Below, in pieces: positions 9,419-20,686 of a stretch of DNA of 64,000 nt; position 1 is the first letter of the stretch, and each line of letters opens with the position of its first letter. The DNA comes from Siphonodentalium dalli. Taxonomy: Eukaryota; Mollusca; Scaphopoda; Gadilida; Siphonodentaliidae. A program made the position numbers and the translations under genes. The notes below the pieces were generated by a model. That model did no database searches, was not told where the DNA came from, and saw only the letters and a program-made list of their open reading frames with translations. Location: the NCBI GenBank assembly GCA_032622095.1, contig CP136068.1:11391729-11455728 (forward strand), written 5' to 3'.

Positions 9419-12048
9419 ACGTTTTTATGATGGAAGCTGTGCCGGTGCAGCATTAATTATTTCATGACGGGAGCTGCGTTGGTGTAGTATTGATTATTTT
9501 ATGATGGGAGCTGCGTTGGTGCAGCATTAACACTTTCATGACGACAGCTGCGTTGGTACAGCATTAACCCTTTCATGGCGGGGAATTGTGCTGGCGCAGC
9601 ATTAATTATTTCATGATGGGAGCTGTGCTGGTGCGGCATTCATTAGTTTATGACGGGAGCTGCGTTGGCGCAGCAATAACCCTTTCATTACGGGAGCTGT
9701 ACTGGTGCAGCATTAATTATTCCATGACGGGAGCTGTGCTGGTGCAGCGTTAACCCTTTCACGACGGGGGCTGCGCTGGTGCAGCGTTAACCCTTTCATG
9801 ACGGGGGCTGCGCTGGTGCAGCGTTAACCATTTCATGACGGGGGCTGCGCTGGTGCAGCATCAATTATTTGATGACGGGAGCTGCGGTTGGAGCAGCGTT
9901 AATTATTTGATGACGGGAACTACGCTGGTGCAGCATTAATTATTTGATGACGGAAGCTGCGTTGGTGCAGCAATAATTATTTTATGATGGCAGCTGCGTT
10001 GGTGCAGCGTTAACCCTTTTATGAAGTGAGCTGTGCTGGTGCAGCATTAACCCTTTCATGACTGGGAGTTGTGCTGGTGCGTTGGTTCAGCATTAACCCT
10101 TTCATGAAGGGATCTGTGCTGGTCCAGCATTAACTATTTCATGACGGGGAGCTGTGTTGGTGCAGCATTAACCCTTTCAAGACATGGAGCTGTGCTGGTG
10201 CAGCACTAACCCTTTCATGAAGGGAGCTGCGTTGGTGCAGCATTAACCCTTTCACGAAGGGAGCTGCGCTGGTGCAGCATTAGCCCTTTTCCGGACGGGG
10301 ATCTGTGCTGGTGTAGCATTAATTATTTCATGACTGGAGCTGCGTTGGTGCACTATTGATTATTTCATGACGGGAACTGCGTTGGTGCAGCATTAATTAT
10401 TTTATTTCATGACGGGAGCTGTGCTGTTGCAGCATTGATTATTTTGTGATGGGAGTTGCGTTGGTGCAGCATTAACCCTTTTATTACGGAAGCTGTGCTG
10501 GTGCAGCGTTGACCCTTTCATGGCGGGGAGCTGTACTGGTGCAGCATTAATTTTTTATGACGGGAGTTGTGTTGGTGCAGCGTTAATTATTTCATGACGG
10601 GAGCTGCGCTGGTGCAGCAGTAATTATCTCTTGACGGGAGCTGTGCTTGTGCAGCGTTAACCCTTTCACGACAGGAGCTGTGCTTGTCCAGCATTAATCC
10701 TTTCACGACGGGAGCTGCGCTGTTGCAGCATTAACCCTTTCATGATGGGAGCTTTGCTGGTGCAGCATTAACCATTTCATGATGGGAGCTGTGCTGGTGC
10801 AGCATTAACCCTTTCATGACGGGCGCTGTGCTGGTGCAGCATTAACCCTTTCATGACGGGGTCTGTGCCGGAGCAGTGTTAGCCCTTTCATGATGGGAGC
10901 TGTGCTGGCGCAGCATTAACCATGGCATGATGGGTGCTGTGTTGGTGCAGCATTAACCCTTTCATGATGGGAGCTGTGCTCGTGCAGCATTAACCATTTT
11001 ATGACGGGAGATGTGCTGGTGCAGCATTAACCATTTTATGACGGGAGATGTGCTGGTGCAGCATAAACCATTTCATGGCGGGAGCTGTGATGGTGCTGCA
11101 TTAACCCTTTCATGATGGGAGCTGTGCTGGCGCAGCATTAACCCTTTCATGTCGGGAACTGCGCTGGTGCAGCATTAATTTTTTTCATGACGGGAGCTGC
11201 GTTGGTGCAGAATTAATTAGTTTATGATGGGAGCTGCGCTGGTGCAGCATTAACCCTTTCATGACAAGAGCTGAGCTGATGCAGCTTTAAACCTTCCATG
11301 ACGCGAGCTGCGTTGGGGCAGCATTAACCCTTTCTTGACGGGAGCTGTGCTGGTGCAGCATTAACACATTCATGGTGGGAGCTGTGCTGGTTCAGCACTA
11401 ATCCTTTCATGACGGGAGTTGCGTTGGTGCAGCATTAATTATTTTATAACGGGAGTTGTGCTGGTGCAGCATTAACCATTTCATGGCGGGAGCTATGCTG
11501 TTCCAGCATTATCCCTTTCATACCGGGAGCTGCGTTGGTCAAACATTAACCCTTTCATGACGAGAGCTGCGTTGGTGCATCATTAATCATTTCATGACGG
11601 GAGTTGTGCTGGTGCATCATTACTCTTTTCATGGCGGGAGCTGCGCTGGTGCAGCATTAATTATTTCATGACGGGAGCTGCGTTGGTGCACCATTAATTA
11701 TTTTATGACGGGAGCTGTGCTAGTGCAGTATTGACCCTTTCGTGGTGGGAGCTGTGTTGGTGTTTAATTAACCCGTTCATGATGGGAGCTGTGCAGGTGC
11801 AGCATTAACATTTTTATGACGGGAGCTGTGCTGTTACAGCATTAACCCTTTCATGACGGGAGATGTGCGGATGCATCAGCAGTAACCCTTTTATGGCGGG
11901 AGCTGTGCTGGTGCAGCATTAATTATTTTATGACGGGAGCTGCGTTGGTGCAGCGATAACCCTTTCATGAAGGGGGCTGTACTGGTGCAGCATTAACCCT
12001 TTCATGATTGAGAGCTGTGCTGGTGCAGCATTAGCCCTTTCATTACAT
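9419..12048. repeat. 37-bp minisatellite array, third block
   Basis: About 71 copies by length. The first monomers after the MITE match those that follow the truncated MITE at 7594, an offset of 1825-1826 bp. Single-base substitutions are common, so the array is old or has homogenised slowly. Confidence 0.9.
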
Positions 12049-12115
12049 GAGCTTCACTTTTAAACCACACTGAAGCAAAGTCTACCATGATATTACTGGA
12101 CCAAGTTGTAACTGA

Positions 12116-12477
12116 AGTTATAGCAACCACCAGCTCGCCACGGACGAGTGTGGTTGTTTATACCTTAGGCAGGTGAAAGACGTCATATGATTTTTTTTAT
12201 ATTTTCTATACGATGAGACGAATTTCAGGAAGAATGTATGCTATTTAGCGTAATTGACATGTGACTTCCGGTTAGCAACTGTTTGGAGATTGTAAAATTG
12301 CGGAATCGGAAGTGGAACAACAAGACGAAAATCAAATTATCAACTTCCGAAGAATTCCCATGTGATGTATTCATACTAGTTTCATTTGGACCTATCTCAG
12401 CGGTTAGTTAGCTTAATAAAAACCAGAGAAGATGTCATGCCAGTGCTCATGAAGTCATTTACGTCATGTTGGCTGCG
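12116..12477. repeat. Direct repeat A, right copy
   Basis: A diverged copy of 4087-4425 in the same orientation, from GTTATAGCAACCACCAGCTC to TTACGTCATGTTGGCTGCG. It lies just beyond the right end of the minisatellite; the foldback element begins at its last bases. The stem at its left end is weaker than in the left copy. Confidence 0.65.
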
Positions 12478-13276
12478 TACACTCTTATGACTAATGTGTA
12501 GGTTTTCTACACAAAATGTGTAGCCCTGCTACACAATCATTATTCAATTTTGATCTTAAACATATTTGTGTAGTATATGTGTAGTTTCATATTCGTACAC
12601 AAATTGTGTAACAATTTTTACACATAAATGGGTAATTGTTCACACATTTATACACAACAGTGTGTATAAAATCAACACATATCCCTTACACATTTTGTGT
12701 AGGTTCTTACACACACAGTTTGTAGACAAGAAATGCAAGTTCAGTAGTCCGACCTGTGGGTATAGTATTAAAGATATATGCAGATTTATATGTTAAAACT
12801 TTCATGGCGCACAGTGGTATGTAGTATTTTGTTCTGTACTGTGAGTTTTTGCTTTGAATGAACAAACCAGAGTCGAGGCGTGATTGCATAATATTAGTAT
12901 TATTACAACAATCATAACAAGAGTCTAAGGGCAGTAATCGCCTTGAAAGTTTTAACAAATAAATCCTCATATACTATTAATACTAAACCCACAAATTGGA
13001 ATTCTGAACTTACGTCCTTGTCTACGATCGCTGTAGATTGTATTCCAAAAAATATACTCAAACAATATGGCCGTCACGTAGCAGACTATGAAACTGAAGG
13101 CACCGCAATGCGCATGTCTACGTTCTTACACAATTATGTGTAACAAAATATACACATTATGTGTAGAACGGCACTTGTCAATGTATTTGTATGTAAAACT
13201 ACACATTGTTATGTGTATTAACCGGCTTTACACATTTGATGTGTAATCGTTTCTACACATTAGTTATAAGAGTGTA
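12478..13276. mobile_element. Foldback element with TACACTCTTAT termini
   Basis: The left end TACACTCTTATGACTAATGT and the right end, read on the minus strand as TACACTCTTATAACTAATGT, are inverted repeats. Homology between the two arms continues to the middle (about 12478-12805 against 12940-13276), including many TGTGTAG/CTACACA words. TA at each edge would fit a TA target duplication. The short frames at 12566, 12707 and 12943 follow from the repeated ACACA words. No transposase seen. Confidence 0.65.
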
Positions 13277-13480
13277 GGGCAGAATCAAGAAAAGATTGCA
13301 CAATCCATGACAATACTTGACATGTCGTCTCCACCGGGGCCATTGCATGCTGTTACATAAATTATTCTTAGCGTTATGTCGCCGATGAAATTTGGGATAC
13401 AACATGTGTGGTTACTCCACTACGTGTCACGTATGATTCATATTATCTTTCGATGAATCGAGTTTGAACAAGCAAATGGA
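13277..13480. other. About 200 bp interior of the composite insertion, nothing recognised
   Basis: No gene, repeat or terminal motif was recognised here. It separates the foldback element from the right terminal repeat region of the 10.16-kb insertion. Confidence 0.35.
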
Positions 13481-13598
13481 GCTATATGTCTTTCCTGTGG
13501 CTAACGCACTTATGTGAAAGGTGTATGCGCCGTACGTAACACAAACGCCGGCGTTAAACGCATGTATTTGAAAGCAGCTTTATTATACAGATAATAAT

Positions 13599-14050
13599 TT
13601 AATGTACATGTACAGGTAAGAATCTCCAGTTTTAGTACAGAGCGACCATGCTACAAATCTACTGGTGATAATTTACTGTCTAACAGCAAACCTACCAGTA
13701 ATAGATTAACGTCTTATTACAAATCTACCTCTGATAACTCACTGTTCTATACTACAAACTTATTTTGTAGAAAATCATCCTGGCCTTCCTGTCACGTGAG
13801 TAATAACATCATACATGTAGATCGTGGTTCATATTGAAACTGTTACAGAGTTAGTACCAAACAATAATAGCGAATGTTAACATAGACCATGTGTTCTACA
13901 ATGAACTCATTGTTCATAGTTGCCTGTCGTTTGTTCACGAAATCGCGAACTTATTTTGCCAGGTAACAGCACGTCACTGATTAATATTTGCATAGCCCTG
14001 TGTTGAAGTAAATCATGTTCCGTGGTTGGTCAACTGTCATTCGGGCAATT
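13599..14050 (+). repeat. Intron array and conserved intron block, right of the insertion
   Basis: From 13599 the donor-like array continues (CAGGTAAGAATCT, then CTACAAATCTACTGGTGATA). From about 13770 the block shared with 1560-1780 follows. This confirms that the DNA on either side of 3419-13579 belongs to one duplicated intron unit. Confidence 0.6.
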
Positions 14051-14500
14051 AATTATACCAACCAACACACGTTCGAATAATGTTGATATTGCTATATGTA
14101 ACCACCAGACTGGTCAGTTTTCAAAGGATCATTTCGAAACACACCCTGCTTAGGAGGCCTGCATTCACATTAACACAGTTATGCAGATCGTGCATCATGT
14201 ACGAACATTATTCCAATTTCAATTGATATGTACACGACCAATTTTGCAGTTCGTCGGAGTTCAGTTAATGTTAGTATCGGGTGTTATAACTACTGTACTA
14301 CAAAACAATGGGAAGACAACACTTGTGTGTTGACGGTTCAGTATATCTACAACGGTTACTGAATTTGGAACATTTAGCCTTTGTTTTGAAAATGGTGGCA
14401 CCCATGAATGTACAATGCTTGTAACCGTTAACATGAATTGTACCATTGAGAAAATGCTTTGTTAACCTTTGTCAACCTATTTTCATATGTTGTCATACAG

Positions 14501-14640
14501 CCAAATAGATCCAAGCACATATGAGACATTGAATACTGAGCACACCGACAGAGATAAACAATACTGCGGGCTTGGTGGTATCATGCTAGATAGTGGTAAC
14601 GTCCAGGCTGCATACATGGATACTGGCTGCAAATCGATTG
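14501..14640 (+). CDS. Exon copy 3, receptor-tail-like with ITAM-like spacing
   Basis: This 140-nt copy lies between TTGTCATACAG (ends at 14500) and GTGAGAATTTA at 14641. It is the best-preserved version of the tyrosine motif pair: YETL, ten residues, then YCGL. That resembles an immunoreceptor tyrosine-based activation motif, YxxL/I with a 6-12-residue spacer. It then has LDSGNVQAAYM and GCKS. In receptors such motifs bind tandem-SH2 kinases after phosphorylation by Src-family kinases, and engulfment receptors of the Draper/MEGF10 kind carry comparable motifs. Whether this exon belongs to such a receptor is inference: no extracellular domain is in view. The upstream intron contains GTTAAC and a pyrimidine-rich tract before the acceptor. 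The 89-codon frame 14469-14738 only partly coincides with the exon. Confidence 0.55.
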
Positions 14641-15135
14641 GTGAGAATTTATCTCATACCTGCTCATACTACAAATTTAATGCTGAGAATTTAAAGTCGT
14701 ATACTACAAACCGAATTACTGTCGTACTGCAAATCTAACTTTGATAATTTATTTTCGTAGTTGTACTGCAAATCTGCCGTAACAATTTATTGTCGGAATA
14801 CAAATATATCGGTGATAATTTACTGTTGGAAGCACATATTGGATATTGAGCAGACTGACCGAGGCTGCATATCTGGATACTGACTGCAAATCCATCGGTG
14901 ATAATTGTATTACTCCAAAATAAAAAAATATTGTTAAGTATATGGTACAGTCGAAATACAAATCTGCCAGTCAGAATTTACTGTCTGAACACAAAATGAA
15001 CCGTTGAGAACATACTTTCATATTACAAATCTACTGCTGGCAATTTACTGTCGCATACTACAAGTCTGCTTTTGAGAATTTGGTGTCGTATAACACATTT
15101 GCATGTAAGAATTTACTGTCCAATGTATATATCAG
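14641..15135 (+). repeat. Donor-site-derived array after exon copy 3
   Basis: Units such as CTACAAATTTAATGCTGAGAATTTA and CTGCAAATCTGCCGTAACAATTTA run for nearly 500 bp, again starting with the genuine exon-intron junction. Near 14831-14897 the array contains an internally deleted copy of the exon itself. Confidence 0.68.
14831..14897 (+). pseudogene. Internally deleted exon remnant inside the intron array
   Basis: The sequence has the start part of the exon (AGCACATATTGGATATTGAG, CAGACTGACCGA) joined directly to its end part (GGCTGCATATCTGGATACTG, ACTGCAAATCCATCG), followed by GTGATA. About half of the 140-nt exon is missing. It shows that the array was built by repeated duplication of a segment that includes exon sequence. 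Confidence 0.6.
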
Positions 15136-16237
15136 AGAAATGGAGGCACGGTTTCAGTATAATATTTAATTGTATAGCTAAGTATGTTTATGAACTCATC
15201 ACATCGCTTCATGCCATTTAACACTACAGTAAATTTGGTTGTAATATCTAACTCGTTGCGTGTTTTTAAGGGCTTTGTGGACCCAATTTTCCCAAAATTT
15301 GACAGAGTCCAAATAAAGGATAATGTTCATGTATATTAGTAATCACAAAAACCATGCCTACTGATGCAACATTTTAAGACTATAATTCATGATGGATTAT
15401 GTTAGAAATACAAAATGTGAACTTTATTGAGATTTAAAAAAAAAAATTTTACAGGCAATGATCAAAGAAAAACAAAGTCCATATCTAAGAATCAAATATG
15501 GCAATATGTATTGAACACTGTGATGAATGATGTACTACAAAAATATTATATTTCTTGAGCGTTCTTTGAAAACAGTACTTTGAACCAGTTGTTGACAAAT
15601 GATATATACTTGCTTAAACATTGGCTGTGTGGGTGCTAGCAGGGATGGGTTAAGCAGTGGCCAGCGTGACGCTGTGAACACTGTTGACAATAGCATGCTA
15701 AGCCTCAATCAAAACCCTACCAGACCATCGCACTATTTCTAGTAAGTGGGTCACCATTCACTAAACTTCCACATGAGTGATTATCTGACACCGGCTAAAA
15801 GCTATTCACACCAGACAGGACATAAGCCATGGAAAGATGACCCATAACCTGCTGGGTCAAAGTCAACCATATTTAGAAGTTAGTATATATAGAAATATAG
15901 CCTTCAATGTAGGCTAATATTGCTGCCAATATGGCGCTCTAGCATGGCAAAATTGCTTCATGTATACGCATACAACCAAACAACTTGTACAAGTAACAGT
16001 GTCCTGAGATAGTTGGAAGGGTGATAAATATATACATACAACGTACTTTGGCGTTTTGTATTGAAAGAATGTACAATACCACATTAATGAACTTTGGTCT
16101 GCATATATAAGTCAAATGCTCTTAATGTCCTAACAGTTCTATCGCTATTTAAAAAAAACGTTTTCAAATATCTCCGTTTTTTCATCAAGTCTTATTGTTA
16201 TTTGTTTGGTTTTAGCGAAGCAATCGTTAAGGATGCC
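15136..16237. other. About 1.1 kb with no recognised gene or repeat
   Basis: Only short chance frames and AT-rich DNA are seen. No terminal repeats or tandem structure were recognised. Confidence 0.4.
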
Positions 16238-17234
16238 GTCGGGCAGCTAGGTACACCCTCTATGGACCCCCAGGACTCTTCCGGACCGAGTGTTTAATGT
16301 ACCTGGACACCTCTAGAGTAGAATTCCGGATGTTAACAAGAAAACAACCTGGCCGCATGTGACGTAATCCAAGATGGCGCCCATGAGGGTCGGAAAATTT
16401 CGCGATTTTACCCTATGTCTATTTATATGACGATTGTGGAAAAACTAATTGAGATATGGCATTGCAATCAATTGCATTTTGTTCCTTATATATTTCTACG
16501 TCAACTGATATCAAATTTGAAAATCAAACTCCAAGATTGCCGCCAGGATATGGCACAGAATTTGAAAAATTCGATTTTTTTTTCAAACAATTTTCCAGAA
16601 AAAACACAAAACCAATCATAACATGTCACACATATTTGAACATTATGACGTTTGTATGACCGCAAGTAATCCTTCAATATCATCTGACAAAAAAAATCTG
16701 TAATCGACAAATCAGGGAGAAAGCAAAATGGCCGCCAGTGCGATCATCCACAATAGTCGGTGCATTTCGCGATATTACCCTATGTCTATTTATATGACAA
16801 TTGTGGAAAAACCAATTGAGTTATGACATTTCAATGAATTGCATTCGGTTCCTTATATATTTCTACTTTAACTGATGTCAAATTTGTTAATCAAAATTTA
16901 AGATGGCCGCCAGAATATGGCTCATAATTTGAGAAATTCGATTTTTTTTCAACACTTTTTTCAGAAAAAAACACAAAACCAATCATGATATGTCACAAAT
17001 ATTTGAACATTATGACGTTTATAAGACTGCAACTAATCCTTCAATATCATCTGACAAAACAATCTGCAATCGACAACTTAGGGAGAAAACAAAATGACCG
17101 CCAGTGCGATGTGGTGTATTCCTCGTACTTTTCTGGTGTCAATGATGCCAGTAAAGACCCAAACTGACCGCTATGATATGCCTCAATTTAGAGAACATGC
17201 CTGTTTTCTTTACAGAGATCATATTATAAATAAT

Positions 17235-19570
17235 ATTTAAGTATTGTTTTCAAGTAGTTTTTAAATGTTCCCGGGCAATTTCATGGGCCCGCTTCATTTC
17301 TTGTTCAGGTCTTTCAGTAACTGTTTTAGTCTGATTTATTTTCGTAAAATTAAACACCAAGTCTACTGGGTGATTAACTTCACGTCCCAACATAAGTTTA
17401 TATGGGGTTTGGCCAGTAATTCTGTGCACTGATGATCTTAGCGTGCCCGCTCTTTGGGGAAGGAATTTGTCCCAGCTTCGTTGGTTTTTGTTAGCGAATC
17501 ATCGGACCGCATTCATCAGGGTCCGGATTTGACGTCCCACCTGGCAATTTGCCGTAGGTTGATAATGGGTCGTTCAGGTTTTATGTATCTGGAGTAACTC
17601 GCAGATCGCACAGAACAGTTTAATTTCAAAACATGGACCCTGGTCCGTCGACATTTGCAAGGGGCATCCGAAGCGTGCAAATAATTCATTCACCACCGCA
17701 CATACCATCGTTTCTGTGGTTTGATCAGGAAGGGGATTACACTCCACCCACTTAGTAAACTGATCCGTGGTCACCAGAATGTATTTGTCATCCTGTTCAT
17801 TAAGTGGTAATGGTCTCAGGAAATCCAGGTACACTCTTTCCATTGGATTACCCGCAGGGAGGTTTGCATTCCCCATTTGGCATGCCTCGATGGTTTCTTC
17901 CCTTGATTGCATTGGGGGCAGGCCCCTATGCATGATTCAATGTATTGAGTAATTCCATGCATAGAAGTACTTTTTGGCACTAGCTTTGGTACGCACCACT
18001 CCCTGATGACCAGAAGCGAGTATATCATGAGCAATAGCCAAGATCTCAGCCGCAAATTGGTTGGGAATGACTAAAACCTGCTCCCAATTCTATTTTATCT
18101 TATACAGTAATTAATGTACTTTCACAAATCTCTGACGATTAATCCAGATATATTTAGTGGCCTTGATGGAGATGAATAATTCACCCTCTGTTGTTCTTGA
18201 CCCGATTCTATCCACGCAATGACTGGGGATAGATCCTGTTCCTTACGTTGTTTCTCAAGTTCAACTAGGATGCATATACCCGCCAAGGTTCGATCGGGAT
18301 GGATCTGAGCTTGCAACTTGTCTCATATTAACCTTTGTCTTATATATGTGGTGGTAATTCAAGTCCAATTTTGAGTGCATCCATCTAGTGCCTGGGCTGA
18401 CACAGACAACACATGGCTCGCACATCCGACCAGTTGCCTCCTGTGTCCTAAGGCAGTCCTTGAAATCCATCTTGCCAGTATCCCTCACCTGAGTAATTAG
18501 TGGAGGTTACCATTGAGACAGCTGGAGTCACTTGGCCATTCTAAGTTACAAACTCCCATAACCCCTGGTCTAAATAAAGCCACAATGTTATCAACTTCCT
18601 CTTCAAATCTAGCCCAGGTTCGCTGGAGACGCTGACAATATTTGCAGCCCTTGCATGGCAACTTGTCAAGGTCACAGCCTGGTGTATACTGCTGGCAACT
18701 GACCTAAATTTGTATTCTGGAGAGGGCGTCACCCATCAACCATTTGAGGCTGCTATAATCCGCCCTTAAAAGGAAGGGCTTGCCCAAAATGTAGTGACGG
18801 AATTGCCGGTTAAAACTTATTGCAGCCAGGAGTTCTTTCCGGGTTGTGCAATACTGGCTTTGCTCGGGGGGGGGGGGGTAAAGACAAAGCTACCATGGGC
18901 AATCACTCGTCATTCATCCCCTATGATCTGCAAGAGATCCGCATCGATGGTCCACCCACTTGCATCGCAATCCAGGACAAAGGAGTCTTCACTGTTGGGT
19001 AGTGACAAGACGGGAGGAGACACCAGAGAGGCATTGAGTGTATGAAAGGCCTCCTGCTGTTCTTCCCCATATTAATGGCTGTTTTCCCGTGAGGGCTTAT
19101 AATGGTCTAGCCAGAGCGACATAACTTTTGACAAAAGTCCGATGGTAGATCACCAGGCCACAAAAGCTTTCTACTTCCTTGGTACTTGATGGGCTTGGCC
19201 AGTTTTTAACTGTTTCTATGGACTCATCATTCAGTTTAACCCCATCATGACTGACTATTCTTCCTAGAAAACTCGATTTGGTGCTGGAAAAACTCACATT
19301 TTTGGGGTTTTAATTCCAGGTGATATTTACGGAATCTCTGTAGTACTTCCTGGAGATTCTGGAGGTGATTAGATACTGAAGAACCTCAAATAACTACGTT
19401 GTCGAGACAGCATAATGCTCCTGACTAGTTCAGGCCTTGGAAAACCAGGTTTATTACCATCGACCAGGTATAAGGGCTCCCCGATAACCCAAAGGCCATT
19501 TTGACAAATTCCCAGCTTCCGTGTTTTGTACTGAATGCCGTCTTTCAGCAGTCCCCACCTTTGACCAAGA
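17235..19570 (-). pseudogene. pol: Ty3/Gypsy retrotransposon pol relic (RT, RNase H, integrase)
   Basis: Read on the minus strand, pieces of a Gypsy polyprotein appear in canonical order across several frameshifts and stops. Reverse transcriptase occupies about 19570-19100, with an EFVKMAFGLSGSP block, a degenerate YxDD-type site (CLDN) and then HLELKPQKCEFF and FLGRIVSHDG. RNase H lies at about 19010-18720 (VLDCDASGW, YCTTRKELLA, FRHYILGKPF). A linker with CKGCKYCQRLQ follows near 18640. Integrase starts with an HHCC zinc domain near 18040-17900 (HDILASGHQG, CPQCNQGKKP), then the catalytic core at 17860-17574 (YLDF, STDQGP). A C-terminal part continues to about 17235 (TGQTPYKLMLGREVNHPVD). 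The catalytic YxDD is mutated and frames are broken, so it is inactive. No LTRs, gag or protease were recognised. The fragment stops almost exactly at the inner edge of the left arm of the surrounding element. Confidence 0.85.
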
Positions 19571-19853
19571 CTTGATGGTAGGCATATACCGGGCATGATA
19601 ATAAGATGCCTTGTGGACCTGGATTTCCTTTAGAGCGAAGAACGTTAATTGACACGGTGAGATCTTTGATGCTAACATAGATGAACTAATTGGCACCGAG
19701 TCATAAAAATTTGACCACGTAAGATGTCGCTGACGCCACACATAAAACGGGTGAACTCCCGTGTTGATCATTTGAATAAAAATACACTATTCTGTCACCA
19801 TTGGAAAATGGACGGACCGATGACGAAGGGATTTTAGAGACACTGTGGTCCGA

Positions 19854-20009
19854 ATGTGGCATTCTTCCATCAACACTCAAGATTTGCGTGTGGAAGGAAA
19901 CATTGAAAGCTCTGGCGATGAAGCGGTTGAATCCGATGATATCAGGATTAATAAATACGAGTTGTGCCCGTCTTGTTTGCCACAGGCTACTTGTGGAGTC
20001 TGTTCGTGA
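19854..20009 (+). CDS. Small open frame with a CxxC...CxxC end
   Basis: A 51-codon frame from ATG at 19854 to TGA at 20007-20009 has an acidic middle (SSGDEAVESDD) and ends in CPSCLPQATCGVCS, a C-x2-C-x5-C-x2-C pattern that could bind zinc. It lies between the Gypsy relic and the CACTG element inside the foldback element. It could be the last exon of a lost transposon gene or a chance frame. I do not recognise a family. Confidence 0.18.
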   Translation: MWHSSINTQDLRVEGNIESSGDEAVESDDIRINKYELCPSCLPQATCGVCS

Positions 20010-20430
20010 TGAATAATGTTGAGGTTGGAGCTACTTGTTGTAACGTGTACATACAAATTGTCACACATTCGTGACATGATTTATTTTCAATGGCCCTGGT
20101 GCCTGATTCCTCCTCATTGGTGTGGGTAGATAGGAGGGTTTATACTCTCTGAACAGAATACATAGCACAATACGTGGAATGGTATATATAAAGAACAAAA
20201 AGCAATTTACCTTAATTTAATATCTCATATAGTTTGTTCCCAATCATGTAACTTTAAACGTATGGGTAATTTGCGAACAAAATTCACCCTCCTGTGGCCA
20301 TTTTGGATTAAGTCATGTGCGTCTAAGACGATTCTTGTTAACATTCAAAGTTCTACATTAGTTGTGTCAAGGTACATACGAAAATAAGTCATGAGAACTC
20401 GGGTTCCATACCAGGTAAACCATGCTACCA
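20010..20430. other. About 420 bp with nothing recognised
   Basis: AT-rich DNA between the small frame and the CACTG terminus. No motif seen. Confidence 0.35.
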
Positions 20431-20444
20431 CACTGAAAAAAAAA

Positions 20445-20686
20445 ACTTAGTTAAAAGTAACTAAGTTACCTTAGTCAGAACCCCCGTCTCAAAACTAACT
20501 AACTTAGCTTAGTCAGAAATGACTAAGGTTGCCCTTAGTCATTTCTGACTAAGGCCTTAGTCAGAAATAACTAAGGCCTTAGTCAGAAATAACTAAGGGC
20601 AACCTTAGTCATTTCTGACTAAGCTAAGTTAGTTAGTTTTGAGACGGGGGTTCTGACTAAGGTAACTTAGTTACTTTTGACTAAGT
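20445..20686. repeat. 110-bp-arm near-perfect hairpin
   Basis: Arms 20445-20554 and 20577-20686 are inverted copies with only two differences that I count. The 22-base spacer CCTTAGTC...ACTAAGG is itself palindromic. The right arm ends in AAGTTTTTTTTCAG, a copy of the element's own terminus, so this may be a small MITE or a duplicated terminus inside the CACTG element. Its RNA would form a very long stem. Confidence 0.85.

Larger units (their letters stand above)
3419..13579. mobile_element. 10.16-kb composite insertion bounded by terminal inverted repeats
   Basis: The left end AGCCGCTTTCACATAAATGC and the right end, read on the minus strand as AGCTGCTTTCAAATACATGC, are inverted copies. Similarity continues inward with gaps (TGTGTTAGGT/TGTGTTACGT and CCTTTCACATAA). 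Flanks share TTA (or TATT when the ends are shifted), consistent with a short target duplication. On both sides the donor-site intron array continues. No transposase is seen inside; the interior is minisatellite and MITEs. It is probably a non-autonomous element (TTA would fit PIF/Harbinger) that later acquired or was invaded by the other repeats. Confidence 0.55.

Noticed and set aside
4426-12048. CRISPR-like array
   Set aside because: There is no repeat-spacer structure; it is a contiguous 37-bp minisatellite in a eukaryotic genome.
18868-18878. Long G or C runs (also near 3606, 49101, 49898 and 55990) as G-quadruplex signals
   Set aside because: They are single homopolymer runs and could be sequencing or assembly length errors; no repeated G-tract pattern is seen.
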